Of a DNA stretch of 64,000 bases, positions 9,319-17,679 are shown in pieces (within the stretch, counting starts at the first letter, position 1; every line of letters begins with the position of its first letter). Where the stretch lies: contig NZ_BDLU01000032.1 of assembly GCF_006538165.1 (NCBI RefSeq), forward strand, positions 1 through 64,000. The letters run 5' to 3'. The translations under genes and the position numbers were made by a program. The DNA comes from Komagataeibacter diospyri (lineage in GTDB: Bacteria > Pseudomonadota > Alphaproteobacteria > Acetobacterales > Acetobacteraceae). The notes below the pieces were generated by a model. The model ran no database searches, was not told the origin of the DNA, and was given only the letters and a program-made list of their open reading frames with translations.

Positions 9319-10530
9319 TTGTCGAACATTACGGCACTTGTTCTTGATGCCGCCCTGTTTGTTATTTTCCCGTGGGCGGTATGGCGACTGGTACATAGGG
9401 CAATTCCCATTGTTGTCCTGCCGATCCTGCTCGGGATCATGCTGGCGGTCATGCATGTGCCTGTGCAGGACATCGGCATCCCGTCCATTTACGGCAACAA
9501 TCTCGGCTGGCTGGCCGTGCTCGTGCTGGCCTTTACCGCCGGGCTGGAAATGTGGCAGCCGCCTGATGCCAATGCATCCGCCCACACCATTCCGCCGCCA
9601 CCGCTGGGCCGCCTGCTGGGCGGGGCACTGGTGGCATTGGGCGGGCCGTTCGTTATCGGCTCCTTTCTGGTCTATTATTTTTTTCTGCCCCTGCATGGGT
9701 GGCATCCGCCGCATGTCGGCCGGCTGATCGGGTCACTGGCCATCGGGCTGTGCATCGCGGTCAGCGCCCTGCCGGTACTGATTGGCATTGTGCGTGAACT
9801 GCCCCCGCTGCAACGCTCGATCGGGCAGCTTGCGCTCAAGCTGGCGGTGGTGGATGACGCGGCATTATGGATCGGGCTGGTCATCCTGCAATTCGCGGCC
9901 CGCGGCCCTGCGGCCCTGCATGGCTGGACGGGGCTGGAGGGCGTGGCGGTCGGCCTGCTCGTCGCCCTGGCCATCACCAGCAACTGGGCGACCCGCAACA
10001 TGCGCAACCCGCCGCAATTCGTCATCTGGGCGGCAGTACCGGTCTATCTGGCGGCGGGATCATGGGCCAGCATGCAGCTTGGCCTGCATGAACTGATCGG
10101 GGCGTATTTTGCCGGTGCGCTCATGCCGCCGCGCTGGGTCGCGCGCCTGCCGGTGGAAGATGTCGGACGGTTTTCCCTGATCTGGCTGGCGCCTATGTTC
10201 TTTGGCCATAGCGGGCTGCACATCAATGGCGATGCGCTGACGTGGCCTTCGGTCACCGCATCACTGTTACTGGTGGTGATTTCGGTTCTGGCCAAGATGG
10301 GGTCAGTCTATGTCTTCCCGCCCGCACCCGGGCTGACGCGACGGCAGGCGCTGGGAGTGGGTGCCCTGCTGCAATGCAAGGGACTGATGGAAATCGTGGC
10401 CGCCACCATTTTGCATGCACAGGGCATGCTGTCAGATTTCGCCTTTGCTTCCCTTATGGTGCTGGCGGTAATTTCAACCGCGCTGACCGGCCCGCTGTTC
10501 CGGCTGTTCGCCCCACGTACGGGAGAATAG
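9319..10530 (+). CDS. cation/proton antiporter (CPA2-like)
   Basis: This protein of about 403 residues has 11-12 membrane segments and the Na+/H+ exchanger fold: LPILLGIMLAVMHVPV, GLEMWQPPDANA and HELIGAYFAGALMPPR are typical of CPA2/KefB-type carriers. It probably exchanges monovalent cations for protons across the inner membrane; no RCK or TrkA domain follows, so it is a short form. The start is a TTG. AGAAAGG (9305-9311) is better spaced for TTG 9319 than for TTG 9313, so I prefer 9319. The stop lies 7 bp from the convergent MFS gene. Confidence 0.75.
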   Translation: MSNITALVLDAALFVIFPWAVWRLVHRAIPIVVLPILLGIMLAVMHVPVQDIGIPSIYGNNLGWLAVLVLAFTAGLEMWQPPDANASAHTIPPPPLGRLLGGALVALGGPFVIGSFLVYYFFLPLHGWHPPHVGRLIGSLAIGLCIAVSALPVLIGIVRELPPLQRSIGQLALKLAVVDDAALWIGLVILQFAARGPAALHGWTGLEGVAVGLLVALAITSNWATRNMRNPPQFVIWAAVPVYLAAGSWASMQLGLHELIGAYFAGALMPPRWVARLPVEDVGRFSLIWLAPMFFGHSGLHINGDALTWPSVTASLLLVVISVLAKMGSVYVFPPAPGLTRRQALGVGALLQCKGLMEIVAATILHAQGMLSDFAFASLMVLAVISTALTGPLFRLFAPRTGE

Positions 10531-10537
10531 CGCCCCC

Positions 10538-11806
10538 CTATTCCGGGGTAATGTCATCCAGCCGGTCCAGCCGCCACAGGCCGGGGAACATCCGTATCCA
10601 CGCGATCGTAATGGCCAGCGTGCCGATCCCGCCCAGCGCGACCGAGCCAACCGGCCCGATCAGGCTGGCCACCATCCCGCTTTCGAATTCGCCCAGCTGG
10701 TTGGATGACCCGATGAACAGCATGTTCACCGCCGAAACCCGTCCCCGCATGCTGTCGGGCGTGCGCAACTGCACCAGCGCGCCACGCACCACCACACTGA
10801 CCACGTCCGCCGCCCCCAGCACGGCCAGCGCGATGATGGACACCGCGATGGAACGCGACAGGGCGAACACCAAGGTCGCCACGCCAAATATTGCCACAGC
10901 CATGAACATGCGCGCGCCAGCCCGGCGGTTGAGCGGCCGCCACACCAGTATGACGGAACACACCACCGCGCCCATGGCGGGTGCGGCCCGCAACAGCCCC
11001 AGCCCCAGCGGCCCCGCATGCAGGATATCACTGGCAAAGACCGGCAGCATGGCGGTCGCCCCACCCAGCAGCACGGCAAACAGGTCCAGCGAGATCGCCC
11101 CCAGCATATCGGGCCGGGCGCGCATGAAATGTGCGACCTCCACAAACGTAGCCAGCGAAAGCGGCACCCGTGGCCGGGGTGTATAGACAAGCCGGATGCA
11201 TAACGTCCCAACACACGCACAGGCGAAGCCGATGGCGCAGACAAGGTAACATACCCCCGCCCCCGCACCGTACAGTAGCCCCCCCACCGATGGCCCCGTT
11301 ACCGCCGCCGCCTGGAACAGCGAGGACGAAACCGCCGCCGCACGCGGAAACACATGTACGGGTACAAGTGATGGCAGGAAGGTCTGCTGGCATGGCATCT
11401 CGAACGCGCGGGCGGCGCCAAACACCATGACCATGGCGTAGATCATCCACGGCGTCGTCCAGCCGCCCAATGCGCCAATGGCCATAAGCAGGGCCGACAG
11501 CGCCTCGATACACTGGCACGTCACCACGATCATGCGACGGTTAAAATGGTCCGCCGCATGCCCGGCCGGCAGCAAAAGCCCCGCCATGGGCAGGAACTGC
11601 GCCAGCCCCACCAGCGCCAGCGCCGTCGTACTGTGGGTCAGGGCATAGATCTGCCAGCCCACCGCGACAGCCTGCACGCAGGCGGAAAAGGACGAAGCCG
11701 TGCGGGCGACAAGGAAGGCGGGCAGCCCCGGATGGCGGTGCAGGGGCACGACAGCCGGCGGCGGTTCGCCCCCTGACGGGGCCGATGAAACGGGGATGGA
11801 AGGCAT
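10538..11806 (-). CDS. MFS transporter, EntS/multidrug-like
   Basis: The 422-residue protein has about 12 hydrophobic helices in two halves, with the conserved start FLVARTASSFSACVQAVAVGWQIYALT and the loop motif GHAADHFNRRMIVVTC (motif A). This resembles the EntS/MFS_3 group of exporters. It acts in the inner membrane as a proton-coupled exporter of unknown substrate. It is convergent with the antiporter gene and divergent from the csaA-like gene. Confidence 0.75.
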   Translation of the reverse strand: MPSIPVSSAPSGGEPPPAVVPLHRHPGLPAFLVARTASSFSACVQAVAVGWQIYALTHSTTALALVGLAQFLPMAGLLLPAGHAADHFNRRMIVVTCQCIEALSALLMAIGALGGWTTPWMIYAMVMVFGAARAFEMPCQQTFLPSLVPVHVFPRAAAVSSSLFQAAAVTGPSVGGLLYGAGAGVCYLVCAIGFACACVGTLCIRLVYTPRPRVPLSLATFVEVAHFMRARPDMLGAISLDLFAVLLGGATAMLPVFASDILHAGPLGLGLLRAAPAMGAVVCSVILVWRPLNRRAGARMFMAVAIFGVATLVFALSRSIAVSIIALAVLGAADVVSVVVRGALVQLRTPDSMRGRVSAVNMLFIGSSNQLGEFESGMVASLIGPVGSVALGGIGTLAITIAWIRMFPGLWRLDRLDDITPE

Positions 11807-11913
11807 GATGCCGTCATCCTAACAGCACCGATGCATAATATCCTACGCCTTTGCCTTTAAAAATTACGTTCCCGTGTTTGCAAATCGCCCCCAACGCAGG
11901 CAAAAGCTGTTCC

Positions 11914-12285
11914 ATGACAGACCCTGTAAAGCATGCAGCCGTGCCCGGCACGGAAGGGGACATGGCGACCCGCGACTGGCTTGATATCCGGGCCGGTACC
12001 GTCGTGGATGCGCACCCCGTGCGCGAAACGCCGCAGCACACCTTCCGGCTGACCATCGATTTCGGTCCCCATATCGGGATCCGGTCGTCGGTGGTGCAGG
12101 TCAATCACCGTTATGTCCCTGCCCGGCTGGTTGGCCGTCAGATCTGCGCGGTCATCAACGTACCACCCCGGCAGGTCGGTTCGCTGCGTAGTGAAGTGCT
12201 GACGCTGGGCATGCCCGACAGTAATGGAGAGGCCGTCCTGATCCGACCCGACGGCCGCGTCCCCGATGGAGGAAAACTTTTCTGA
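11914..12285 (+). CDS. csaA: CsaA-like tRNA-binding domain protein
   Basis: This 123-residue protein is a single OB-fold tRNA-binding domain of the CsaA type: DWLDIRAGTVVDAHPVRE, GIRSSVVQVNHRY and NVPPRQVGSLRSEVLTLG match the family throughout. CsaA is described as a small export-linked chaperone that also binds tRNA. I choose ATG 11914 over an open frame from 11851 because family homology begins there. Its stop TGA shares one base with the ATG of gpt (TGATG), so the two are translationally coupled. Confidence 0.85.
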   Translation: MTDPVKHAAVPGTEGDMATRDWLDIRAGTVVDAHPVRETPQHTFRLTIDFGPHIGIRSSVVQVNHRYVPARLVGRQICAVINVPPRQVGSLRSEVLTLGMPDSNGEAVLIRPDGRVPDGGKLF

Positions 12286-12767
12286 TGGCCACAAACTACG
12301 CAACCGTAACATGGGACCAGCTGCACCGCGATGCCCGCCAACTGGCCAGCACGCTGATGGCCCGTGGTCCCTTCAGGGGAATCGTGGCCATCACGCGTGG
12401 CGGCATGATCCCTGCCGCGATCATCGCCCGTGAACTGGACTGTCGCCTGATCGACACCATTTCCGTCGTTACCTATGACGAAGAAAAGATGGGCGAACCC
12501 TCCGTCGTCAAGAACGCCGATGCCGCAGGCGATGGCGAGGGCTTCCTGATCATTGACGATCTGGTCGATTCTGGCGTCACGGCGCAGCTTGTACGCAAGA
12601 TGCTGCCCAAGGCCGTGTTCGCCTGCCTGTACGCCAAGCCCGCAGGCCGCCCGATCACGGATATTTTCGTAGTCGAGGTCCCGCAGGATACATGGGTGCT
12701 GTTCCCGTGGGATACCGCGCCGCTGTTCATCCCGCCGCTGGCCAGCAAATCGGTCGAAAAGGCCTGA
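12285..12767 (+). CDS. gpt: xanthine phosphoribosyltransferase
   Basis: The 160-residue enzyme converts xanthine or guanine plus PRPP to the nucleotide. The PRPP-binding motif is FLIIDDLVDSGVTAQL (about residues 84-99) and the loop TRGGMIPAAIIARELDCR is characteristic of Gpt. It is cytosolic and acts in purine salvage. The start overlaps the csaA-like stop by one base, forming a two-gene operon. Confidence 0.92.
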   Translation: MATNYATVTWDQLHRDARQLASTLMARGPFRGIVAITRGGMIPAAIIARELDCRLIDTISVVTYDEEKMGEPSVVKNADAAGDGEGFLIIDDLVDSGVTAQLVRKMLPKAVFACLYAKPAGRPITDIFVVEVPQDTWVLFPWDTAPLFIPPLASKSVEKA

Positions 12768-12914
12768 CCGGGGCTTCCGCCGCCCCATTACACGCCTTGT
12801 TGTTCGCCGCGCCCGTCCACACTGCTTGCCGCAGGGACGATGGGCGCGGTATTTTTTTTGCAAGAATGTGCTTGCCAGATCAGCAGTTGCCACATAGGTT
12901 CCCGCTCGTGGTCG

Positions 12915-12991
12915 CGGGGCGTGGCGCAGCCTGGTAGCGCGCGTGTTTTGGGTACACGAGGCCCCCGGTTCGAGTCCGGGCGCCCCGACCA
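12915..12991 (+). tRNA. tRNA-Pro (anticodon TGG)
   Basis: The acceptor CGGGGCG pairs with CGCCCCG. The anticodon stem CGTGT/ACACG encloses loop TTTGGGT, giving anticodon TGG, and the T-arm is GGTTCGAGTCC. CCA is encoded at the 3' end. Length is 77 nt. Confidence 0.97.
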
Positions 12992-13013
12992 TATCCAGGG
13001 AGTACGGATAGCA

Positions 13014-13319
13014 ATGCGAGCCCGGATTTACAGGCAGTCAAAACCCTCCACCCAGTCAGGGCAGGCAGGCACCCATACATGGGTGCTGGATTACGGGCAG
13101 AACCGCCCCCGTCATATCGATACCCTGATGGGCTGGACCGGCAGTGCCGATACCCCGTCGCAACTGCGCCTGCAGTTTCCCGATCAGGACAGCGCTGTTG
13201 CTTACGCCACGCGCGAAGGGATCGCCTTCGATATCGAAATCCCCACCCCGCGCATCCGTCGTCCCAAGGCCTATGCGGATAATTTCCGTTATGACCGGAT
13301 CCAGAACTGGACGCACTAG
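13014..13319 (+). CDS. NDUFS4-like complex I accessory subunit
   Basis: The 101-residue protein matches the ETC complex I conserved region (NDUFS4/18-kDa subunit): RARIYRQSKPSTQSG, WVLDY, LMGWTGSADT and the C-terminal PKAYADNFRYDR. This subunit is carried by alphaproteobacterial and mitochondrial NADH:quinone oxidoreductase and stabilises the matrix arm. The frame is open through the upstream tRNA-Pro, so ATG 13014, 22 bp after the tRNA, is the only sensible start. The protein ends 26 bp before tRNA-Arg. Confidence 0.9.
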   Translation: MRARIYRQSKPSTQSGQAGTHTWVLDYGQNRPRHIDTLMGWTGSADTPSQLRLQFPDQDSAVAYATREGIAFDIEIPTPRIRRPKAYADNFRYDRIQNWTH

Positions 13320-13345
13320 GCCCGATCTGGCACAACCACAGGCTC

Positions 13346-13422
13346 GCGCCCTTAGCTCAGTTGGATAGAGCAACAGCCTTCTAAGCTGTGGGTCGCTGGT
13401 TCGAATCCAGCAGGGCGCGCCA
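13346..13422 (+). tRNA. tRNA-Arg (anticodon TCT), prophage integration target
   Basis: The acceptor GCGCCCT pairs with AGGGCGC. Anticodon loop CTTCTAA gives TCT and the T-arm is GGTTCGAATCC, with encoded CCA. From 13376 onward the sequence is repeated exactly at 60181, so the phage attachment core overlaps the anticodon loop through the 3' end and integration has kept the tRNA intact. Confidence 0.97.
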
Positions 13423-13436
13423 CTTTTCAATGACTT
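13376..13436. other. attL core, 61-bp direct repeat
   Basis: The sequence from GCCTTCTAAGC (tRNA-Arg anticodon loop) to ATGACTT, 14 bp beyond the tRNA end, is identical to 60181-60241. The first mismatch on the right is A versus G at 13437/60242, and on the left A versus T at 13375/60180. Confidence 0.95.
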
Positions 13437-13448
13437 AGCGGCTTTCAT

Positions 13449-13475
13449 TTTTGCATCTTTTGCAGATCTTTTGCA
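13449..13475. promoter_or_regulatory. three candidate integrase arm-binding sites
   Basis: TTTTGCA occurs at 13449, 13458 and 13469, between the attL core and the integrase stop. Spacing is 9 and 11 bp. The same trio with the same spacing, but as GTTTGCA, follows the attR core at 60254-60280. Short repeated sites next to the core are typical of integrase arm sites; the binding itself is inferred. Confidence 0.55.
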
Positions 13476-13503
13476 GTGCACTATGGCTCATTGCGGTTTT
13501 GCC

Positions 13504-14697
13504 TTACCCCAGACGGCCCCGTGTAGCAGCGATGGAGACCACCTTGCTGGTCTCCCGCTCCTGATGCTGTTCCCACAATTGCATACCCGCAATCGCGACC
13601 TCAGTGCGACGCGGCAAGTATGTGTCGATGATCCGTTGGCAATAATCGATCCCGTGGCCGCTAATCGAAGCGATCTGGGGCGTCGTGGCCCCTGCTTCTG
13701 CCAGGCGGACGATACCCGTACGGCGCAGGTCACGGCGTTGCCTGTGATTTTCATCAAGCTGCTCCCTGACTTCTTCTTTCGAAAAGCCTTCACGAAAAAG
13801 CTTTCTGGCCGCTCCCTGTGCCATTCTGGCTATGACCTGATCCCATGCACGACTGAAATTGCGCCGCGCCCACTTCTTTCCTGTCGGGCTTGGTACCAGC
13901 AGCTTCGGACTTTGCTTGCCAATTCGGCCGACGACATTGCCCGATTGGGACGCCGTTTCCTGATCGATCTGACGCATGCGTTCACGCAAGAGTCCGGCCA
14001 GACGTTCATGCACGGGCACATCCAGCAGCGTCCCCGTCTTGGATTGTCGCAAGGCTATGAACAGACGCCCGTCCCGTTCGGAAATGAGGGACGCATCCAT
14101 GCTCAGCACATCGCTGGGTCGTTGGACGGTGTAAAGCAGCAGCATATAGGCCAGTTGGAGCGAGGGGCGGGCGCGGGCAAGAAACTCGTCCTCCATTTCA
14201 TAGCTCCAGATCTGGACGCGACTGGCGATGTGCAGCCGGCCAAAGCGCTCGGCAACATTTTCAGTCACGATCCCCTGCTCCTTTGCCCGCGCCAGCAGGA
14301 TCTGCAGCAGGGACAGGATCTGATTGGCTTTGCGCGGCGTACTGCGCATGCGCTTTTTGATCGCCATGATTTCCTGACGCGTGATCGCTCTGGCAGGAAT
14401 GTCACCCCAGTCGTCACGCATACGGTCCAGGTATCCGCGATAGAGCCTGCGGGTGCTCTCGCGCAGCCTGCCCTGCACGTCTTCATCCCCAAGATAATCC
14501 ACGATCAGGGCGGCAATCGAGCCGGGCACGATGCCTGCTTCGGTCACTGGATCCTGAAAGCTGAGGCGGTCAAGGGCCGCCTCACGCGTGTGACCAAGGA
14601 ATTTCTTGGTCACACGGTCGTAAAAATACTCAATTACCGAACCGTCGCTGCGCTTATAGCGCGTGACGTTCAGCCCGGTTCTGCGGGAGCGTGGCAT
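13504..14697 (-). CDS. int: prophage tyrosine integrase
   Basis: This 397-residue site-specific recombinase integrates and excises the phage at tRNA-Arg. Catalytic residues visible are Arg193 (TVQRPSDVL), Lys220 (RQSKTG), Arg326 in RDLRRTG (where the usual His of HxxR is Asp323), His348 (SGHGIDYCQ) and the nucleophile Tyr360 (IIDTYLPRR). Residues 60-160 form the SAM-like core-binding domain. The gene reads toward attL, and its start overlaps the candidate excisionase gene by 44 bp, implying coupled expression from the leftward operon. Confidence 0.93.
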   Translation of the reverse strand: MPRSRRTGLNVTRYKRSDGSVIEYFYDRVTKKFLGHTREAALDRLSFQDPVTEAGIVPGSIAALIVDYLGDEDVQGRLRESTRRLYRGYLDRMRDDWGDIPARAITRQEIMAIKKRMRSTPRKANQILSLLQILLARAKEQGIVTENVAERFGRLHIASRVQIWSYEMEDEFLARARPSLQLAYMLLLYTVQRPSDVLSMDASLISERDGRLFIALRQSKTGTLLDVPVHERLAGLLRERMRQIDQETASQSGNVVGRIGKQSPKLLVPSPTGKKWARRNFSRAWDQVIARMAQGAARKLFREGFSKEEVREQLDENHRQRRDLRRTGIVRLAEAGATTPQIASISGHGIDYCQRIIDTYLPRRTEVAIAGMQLWEQHQERETSKVVSIAATRGRLG

Positions 14698-14986
14698 TCA
14701 TTCTCTCCACTAGAGATGGCTTCGTGACCAGGCTTTCTGCAGAAACGGGGGCACTGGTTGCAGCCGGTGCCCCCACCCCGATTCCAGAAGCCTGATCGGC
14801 GTATAGGTCCAGCAAGTTACGATCCCACGTCAACCTGCCGCCCCGACCGCCGCGCGGACGCGCTGGCGGCCACCACCCCAGTTTCACCTCATCATCGAAG
14901 GTCGAAATGCTGACGCCCAGATATAATGCCGCCAGTTCTTTGGTCAGATAACGTGGCCAGAATGGCAGTTGATCAACTGCTGGCAT
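14654..14986 (-). CDS. AlpA/excisionase-like DNA-binding protein
   Basis: The 110-residue protein begins with a winged-helix segment of the AlpA/MerR-like excisionase type: RYLTKELAALYLGVSISTFDDEVKLGWWPPARP, with the helix-turn-helix in LAALYLGVSISTFDDEV. A basic Gly/Arg wing (RGGRGGRLTWDRNLLDLY) follows. The C-terminal 40 residues look unstructured. Its position just upstream of and overlapping int suggests a recombination directionality factor; that role is inferred from position and fold only. Confidence 0.65.
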   Translation of the reverse strand: MPAVDQLPFWPRYLTKELAALYLGVSISTFDDEVKLGWWPPARPRGGRGGRLTWDRNLLDLYADQASGIGVGAPAATSAPVSAESLVTKPSLVERMNATLPQNRAERHAL

Positions 14987-15410
14987 CGGTCCCCTTCCCT
15001 TCGGCCGACCACGCCTGCACGCCTCGCGCGCGGATCAGCTTCATATTCCCTTCCCTGACCAGAGGCCCCCGGAAAACGATCCGGCAGGGACTGCCGCTTT
15101 CGATCACCTGGCCAAGGTACTGACCGGTCCCGTCGCCATAGATCTCCACGTCGTAGATCTCCTGCCCGAACTGGAGACCGCGCAGGCACGGATGCGCCTG
15201 ATCGTTCAGGGCATGTGGTTTCAGTCCTTTGGACGCGTACGCGGCCGCGATTAAGACATTGGCGGCAGCCCGGCGATAGTTCTGCCAGTTGGGCACCAGT
15301 GCGCCGCCACGGATGGTCTCGACCATGGCATCGGGGCCACGCGGGTCATTGTATGATTCGCACAGCGCACGCGCGCCGGCTTCCACGACTTCGCTGGGAA
15401 TGGTGCTCAT
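14973..15410 (-). CDS. hypothetical prophage protein
   Basis: The 145-residue protein is not assigned to a family. The first 65 residues are helical with VVEAGARALCESYN and NYRRAAANVLIAAAY, a pattern seen in many small phage proteins that list acquired or discarded samples of amphipathic helices. The remainder is beta-rich. Its ATG overlaps the stop of the upstream small gene (ATGA) and its own 3' end overlaps the excisionase-like gene by 14 bp, so it is part of the leftward operon. Confidence 0.65.
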   Translation of the reverse strand: MSTIPSEVVEAGARALCESYNDPRGPDAMVETIRGGALVPNWQNYRRAAANVLIAAAYASKGLKPHALNDQAHPCLRGLQFGQEIYDVEIYGDGTGQYLGQVIESGSPCRIVFRGPLVREGNMKLIRARGVQAWSAEGKGTDASS

Positions 15411-15574
15411 GCGATATCTCCCATATTCGACAGGACCAGATCATCCTCGGTGATCTTGTGTTCGCGCATGAGCTGCTGCGCGCGCGCCAGTGCGGCAGCG
15501 GCTTCGTGCGCGTTGCTGGACCTGGACAGCGCTATCAGCTTCTTGAGGCGCTCCATGACTGCTTTCTGGCTCAT
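15407..15574 (-). CDS. small DUF2786-like protein
   Basis: This 55-residue frame was found by translating the gap between two operon genes. It is linked to both neighbours by ATGA overlaps (15571-15574 and 15407-15410). The sequence MERLKKLIALSRSS, HEAAAALARAQQLM and EHKITEDDL matches the start of DUF2786 proteins, whose first helix pair is about 40 residues long. Function of that domain is unknown. The tight coupling on both sides supports its being translated. Confidence 0.7.
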   Translation of the reverse strand: MSQKAVMERLKKLIALSRSSNAHEAAAALARAQQLMREHKITEDDLVLSNMGDIA

Positions 15575-16455
15575 GGAACCTTCACCGTCATATCGACCAG
15601 GCCGGCCGCGATGATCTGACGGCAGGCAAACTGGATAGCCTCGAACTGGTATTTCTGTGCGTGGGTCCAGCTATAAACGCAGTCCACACTACCTTCGAAA
15701 ATGCAGTCGAGGCCCCTGCTGCCGGGTTCGTCCAGTCGGCGTTGCAGTTCGTCCTTGATCCGCCAGCGCCCATCATGCGTGGCGACCATCGCGGGCGTGA
15801 AGACTGAGCTACGGGGATCCCAGTCGGATCCAAGGGTATCCATCCAAAGTCTCAGCCACCTCATCCAGCATTGGTTGAAATCATAGAAGTCGCTGAATAC
15901 GGGATGGGCCATATCCAGCCATTCGGGCCTAGTCTCACGGCACGTGATCGGACGCGGATCCTCCACTTCCACATTATCCAAGAAATCATCCTGCATGCCT
16001 GCGGCAACGGCCCGGCGATATTCCTGATACAGGTGACGATAGCCGTCCCGGCGGGGCGTACGGACAGTGCGGTATTTCTTGCGGCCGTCCTCGACATACT
16101 GGACGTATCTCTCATCGACCCCGCCATTCAGGGCCTCGATCACCGGGGCGTTTGCCCACTGGATGATGGCCTGCAGGGTGGCATCTGCGTCATACTCTTC
16201 CCGCTGATCCGCCTTGCGCAGCAGGTAATCCATCTCCGATTCTGATGCCCACTTGATGGCCGCATCGAAAGACGAGCACGCCTGATGGTGGGTGAACGTC
16301 ATGTCGCAGCCGTCGCCGGTCAGGATCAACTTTCCCCGGATCCACATCAGGTTGAACCAGTAGGCCGAGCTGTTGGGACGGCTGAAATGGAAGGACCGGC
16401 ACGGCGCTTCGCTCACGACATGATCGGCCAGACGGGATGCGTTGCCGTAGCTCAT
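15571..16455 (-). CDS. hypothetical prophage protein, 294 residues
   Basis: No family is recognised. It is the largest gene of the leftward operon besides int. The N-terminal third (FHFSRPNSSAYWFNLMWIRGKLILTGD) looks beta-rich; the middle is helical and rich in charged and aromatic residues. No signal peptide or membrane segment is seen. ATGA overlaps join it to both neighbours. A degraded piece of a homologue survives in the relic prophage at about 60740-60850, showing this gene belongs to the phage family core rather than being a late addition. Confidence 0.65.
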   Translation of the reverse strand: MSYGNASRLADHVVSEAPCRSFHFSRPNSSAYWFNLMWIRGKLILTGDGCDMTFTHHQACSSFDAAIKWASESEMDYLLRKADQREEYDADATLQAIIQWANAPVIEALNGGVDERYVQYVEDGRKKYRTVRTPRRDGYRHLYQEYRRAVAAGMQDDFLDNVEVEDPRPITCRETRPEWLDMAHPVFSDFYDFNQCWMRWLRLWMDTLGSDWDPRSSVFTPAMVATHDGRWRIKDELQRRLDEPGSRGLDCIFEGSVDCVYSWTHAQKYQFEAIQFACRQIIAAGLVDMTVKVP

Positions 16456-16940
16456 GCCGCTTCTCCCTCTTTCAAGGCAGCCCGGATATTGTCGTCCCTA
16501 TCCTGCAGCCAGTCCGCATCCTCGTCAGGGCTTTGTGCTTTGTCCTTGAACGGATACTCGCCGTTCCATCCTTCTGTGGCCGAGTTGAAGCCAAGCAGAT
16601 AACCCTGCCGCATCGCATCTTCCCGGACTTTCGCAACCTGCACTTCCATGTCGGTGCGGCGGACAAGGGGAAGTATGTATTCTTCGCCGCTCTTGCTACA
16701 GACATCGCTATATACAGGAAGACGAGGGTCGCGCCCGTGTATTTCCAACGGCATGTCGTCTGCGGCGCCATAGCAAACCGTCTCTATATCCGCGCACGGC
16801 TGGATGACGGTACCGATGGTGGCGATAGCCTTTTCCAATGGCTGTGCGCAGTTTACCGCGTGGTAAAATCTATCGCGCTGCGTATAAGTCAGCCGCCCCG
16901 GCACAAGATACATCGGTGCTTCGGTATCCTTCTCGGTCAT
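16452..16940 (-). CDS. hypothetical prophage protein
   Basis: The 162-residue protein starts at MTEKDTEAPMYLVPG; the same frame is open further upstream, but that part only reads the GGCAGC repeat as Cys-Arg and is not credible. The sequence is acidic and soluble, with RLTYTQRDRFYHAVNCAQP near the start and SATEGWNGEYPFKDKAQSPD near the end. The latter resembles the Gly-rich ending of several phage proteins of unknown role. It overlaps both neighbours by four bases. Confidence 0.6.
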   Translation of the reverse strand: MTEKDTEAPMYLVPGRLTYTQRDRFYHAVNCAQPLEKAIATIGTVIQPCADIETVCYGAADDMPLEIHGRDPRLPVYSDVCSKSGEEYILPLVRRTDMEVQVAKVREDAMRQGYLLGFNSATEGWNGEYPFKDKAQSPDEDADWLQDRDDNIRAALKEGEAA

Positions 16941-17428
16941 GACTGTCCTTCCTCCAGCGCGCGCAGCAGCTGGGACGTATGTGTGCGGTCGGCGTCGGGC
17001 CGGTTGGCAAAGCGGAAGGTCGCGCCTTTCTGGATCTGGCCGGTTGGCTCCAGGCACCACTGGGCATGGATGTCGGCGGCAGCGGCAGCGGCAGCGGCAG
17101 CGGCAGCGGCAGCGGCAGCGGACATGAGGATCAGGCGGCAAGGTTCGGTCCACATGGGGAATGGCGGCGTCATGTCGCGTCGGTCGATCCTGCCGTCACG
17201 CAAAAGCATGTCGCCCCGCGATCCCTCGCGCAGCTGCTCCACCACCACATGTGTCCACCAAAGCGAAACCTCGATGCGGATCTCGTGCGCCCTGAAATGC
17301 GCGACCAACCGTTCCCATGCCGCCGGCCGCTGTGGCAGCAGATCACGCGGATCTGTCGTCAGCGTAGGGGCGGCACTGCAGGGCATGCTGGCGAGAAAAT
17401 CGACCAGATCAAGCTGCTGGGGCATCAT
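16937..17428 (-). CDS. hypothetical prophage protein with polyalanine tract
   Basis: The 163-residue protein has an N-terminal part with LVDFLASMPC and an amphipathic centre (WERLVAHFRAHEIRIEVSLWW), then an uninterrupted run of about 15 alanines at residues 103-118, encoded by a GGCAGC hexamer array. The tail is hydrophilic. No family is recognised. Start and stop are coupled to neighbours by ATGA overlaps. The alanine run may vary in length between isolates because the repeat unit is six bases and keeps frame. Confidence 0.6.
   Translation of the reverse strand: MMPQQLDLVDFLASMPCSAAPTLTTDPRDLLPQRPAAWERLVAHFRAHEIRIEVSLWWTHVVVEQLREGSRGDMLLRDGRIDRRDMTPPFPMWTEPCRLILMSAAAAAAAAAAAAAAADIHAQWCLEPTGQIQKGATFRFANRPDADRTHTSQLLRALEEGQS
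17078..17121. repeat. GGCAGC hexamer microsatellite (about 7 units)
   Basis: Seven uninterrupted copies of GGCAGC run from 17078 to 17119, flanked by partial units. On the reverse strand they encode Ala-Ala pairs in the gene at 16937-17428. A slippage event of one unit would add or remove two alanines without shifting frame. Confidence 0.9.
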
Positions 17429-17679
17429 GGGAGCGCCCCCATTTTCTGGGGCATGCCGTAGGTCGTGATGAACCGGCCATGGTCATCATATCCGAACCTG
17501 GCCAGCATGCCGCTGCGCACCAGGTCATTGAGGATCCGCGTGACGTGGCTCTGCCGTTTCAGGCCGGGCATGAAGCGGCGCACGGTCGTGGCCGGCACGG
17601 CAGGCGCGTGGGTGTAGCGGATGGCGTCGCGGTGGGCGTCCAGCACCTTCTGGCGCATGCCGATGTGGACTGTCTTCAT
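17425..17679 (-). CDS. small winged-helix-like prophage protein
   Basis: From MKTVHIGMRQKVLDAHRDAI the protein is 84 residues. The middle reads PAVPATTVRRFMPGLKRQSHVTRILNDLVRSGMLARFGYDDHGRFITTYG, which fits a winged helix: two helices, a recognition helix (SHVTRILNDLVRSG) and a two-strand wing. Small DNA-binding proteins of this size are common in phage early operons. The assignment is from pattern only. It overlaps both neighbours by ATGA. Confidence 0.6.
   Translation of the reverse strand: MKTVHIGMRQKVLDAHRDAIRYTHAPAVPATTVRRFMPGLKRQSHVTRILNDLVRSGMLARFGYDDHGRFITTYGMPQKMGALP

Noticed and set aside
12880..13335. reverse-strand frame over tRNA-Pro and the NDUFS4-like gene
   Set aside because: It would cross a tRNA gene and oppose a conserved respiratory subunit.
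13471..14727. 418-codon plus-strand frame opposite int
   Set aside because: It is antisense to a complete integrase with all catalytic residues; no family features on the plus strand.
17078..17121. CRISPR-like array
   Set aside because: The units are six bases without spacers; it is a microsatellite.
16941..17153. N-terminal extension with Cys-Arg repeats
   Set aside because: It only reads the GGCAGC microsatellite in another frame; the ATG at 16940 is better.
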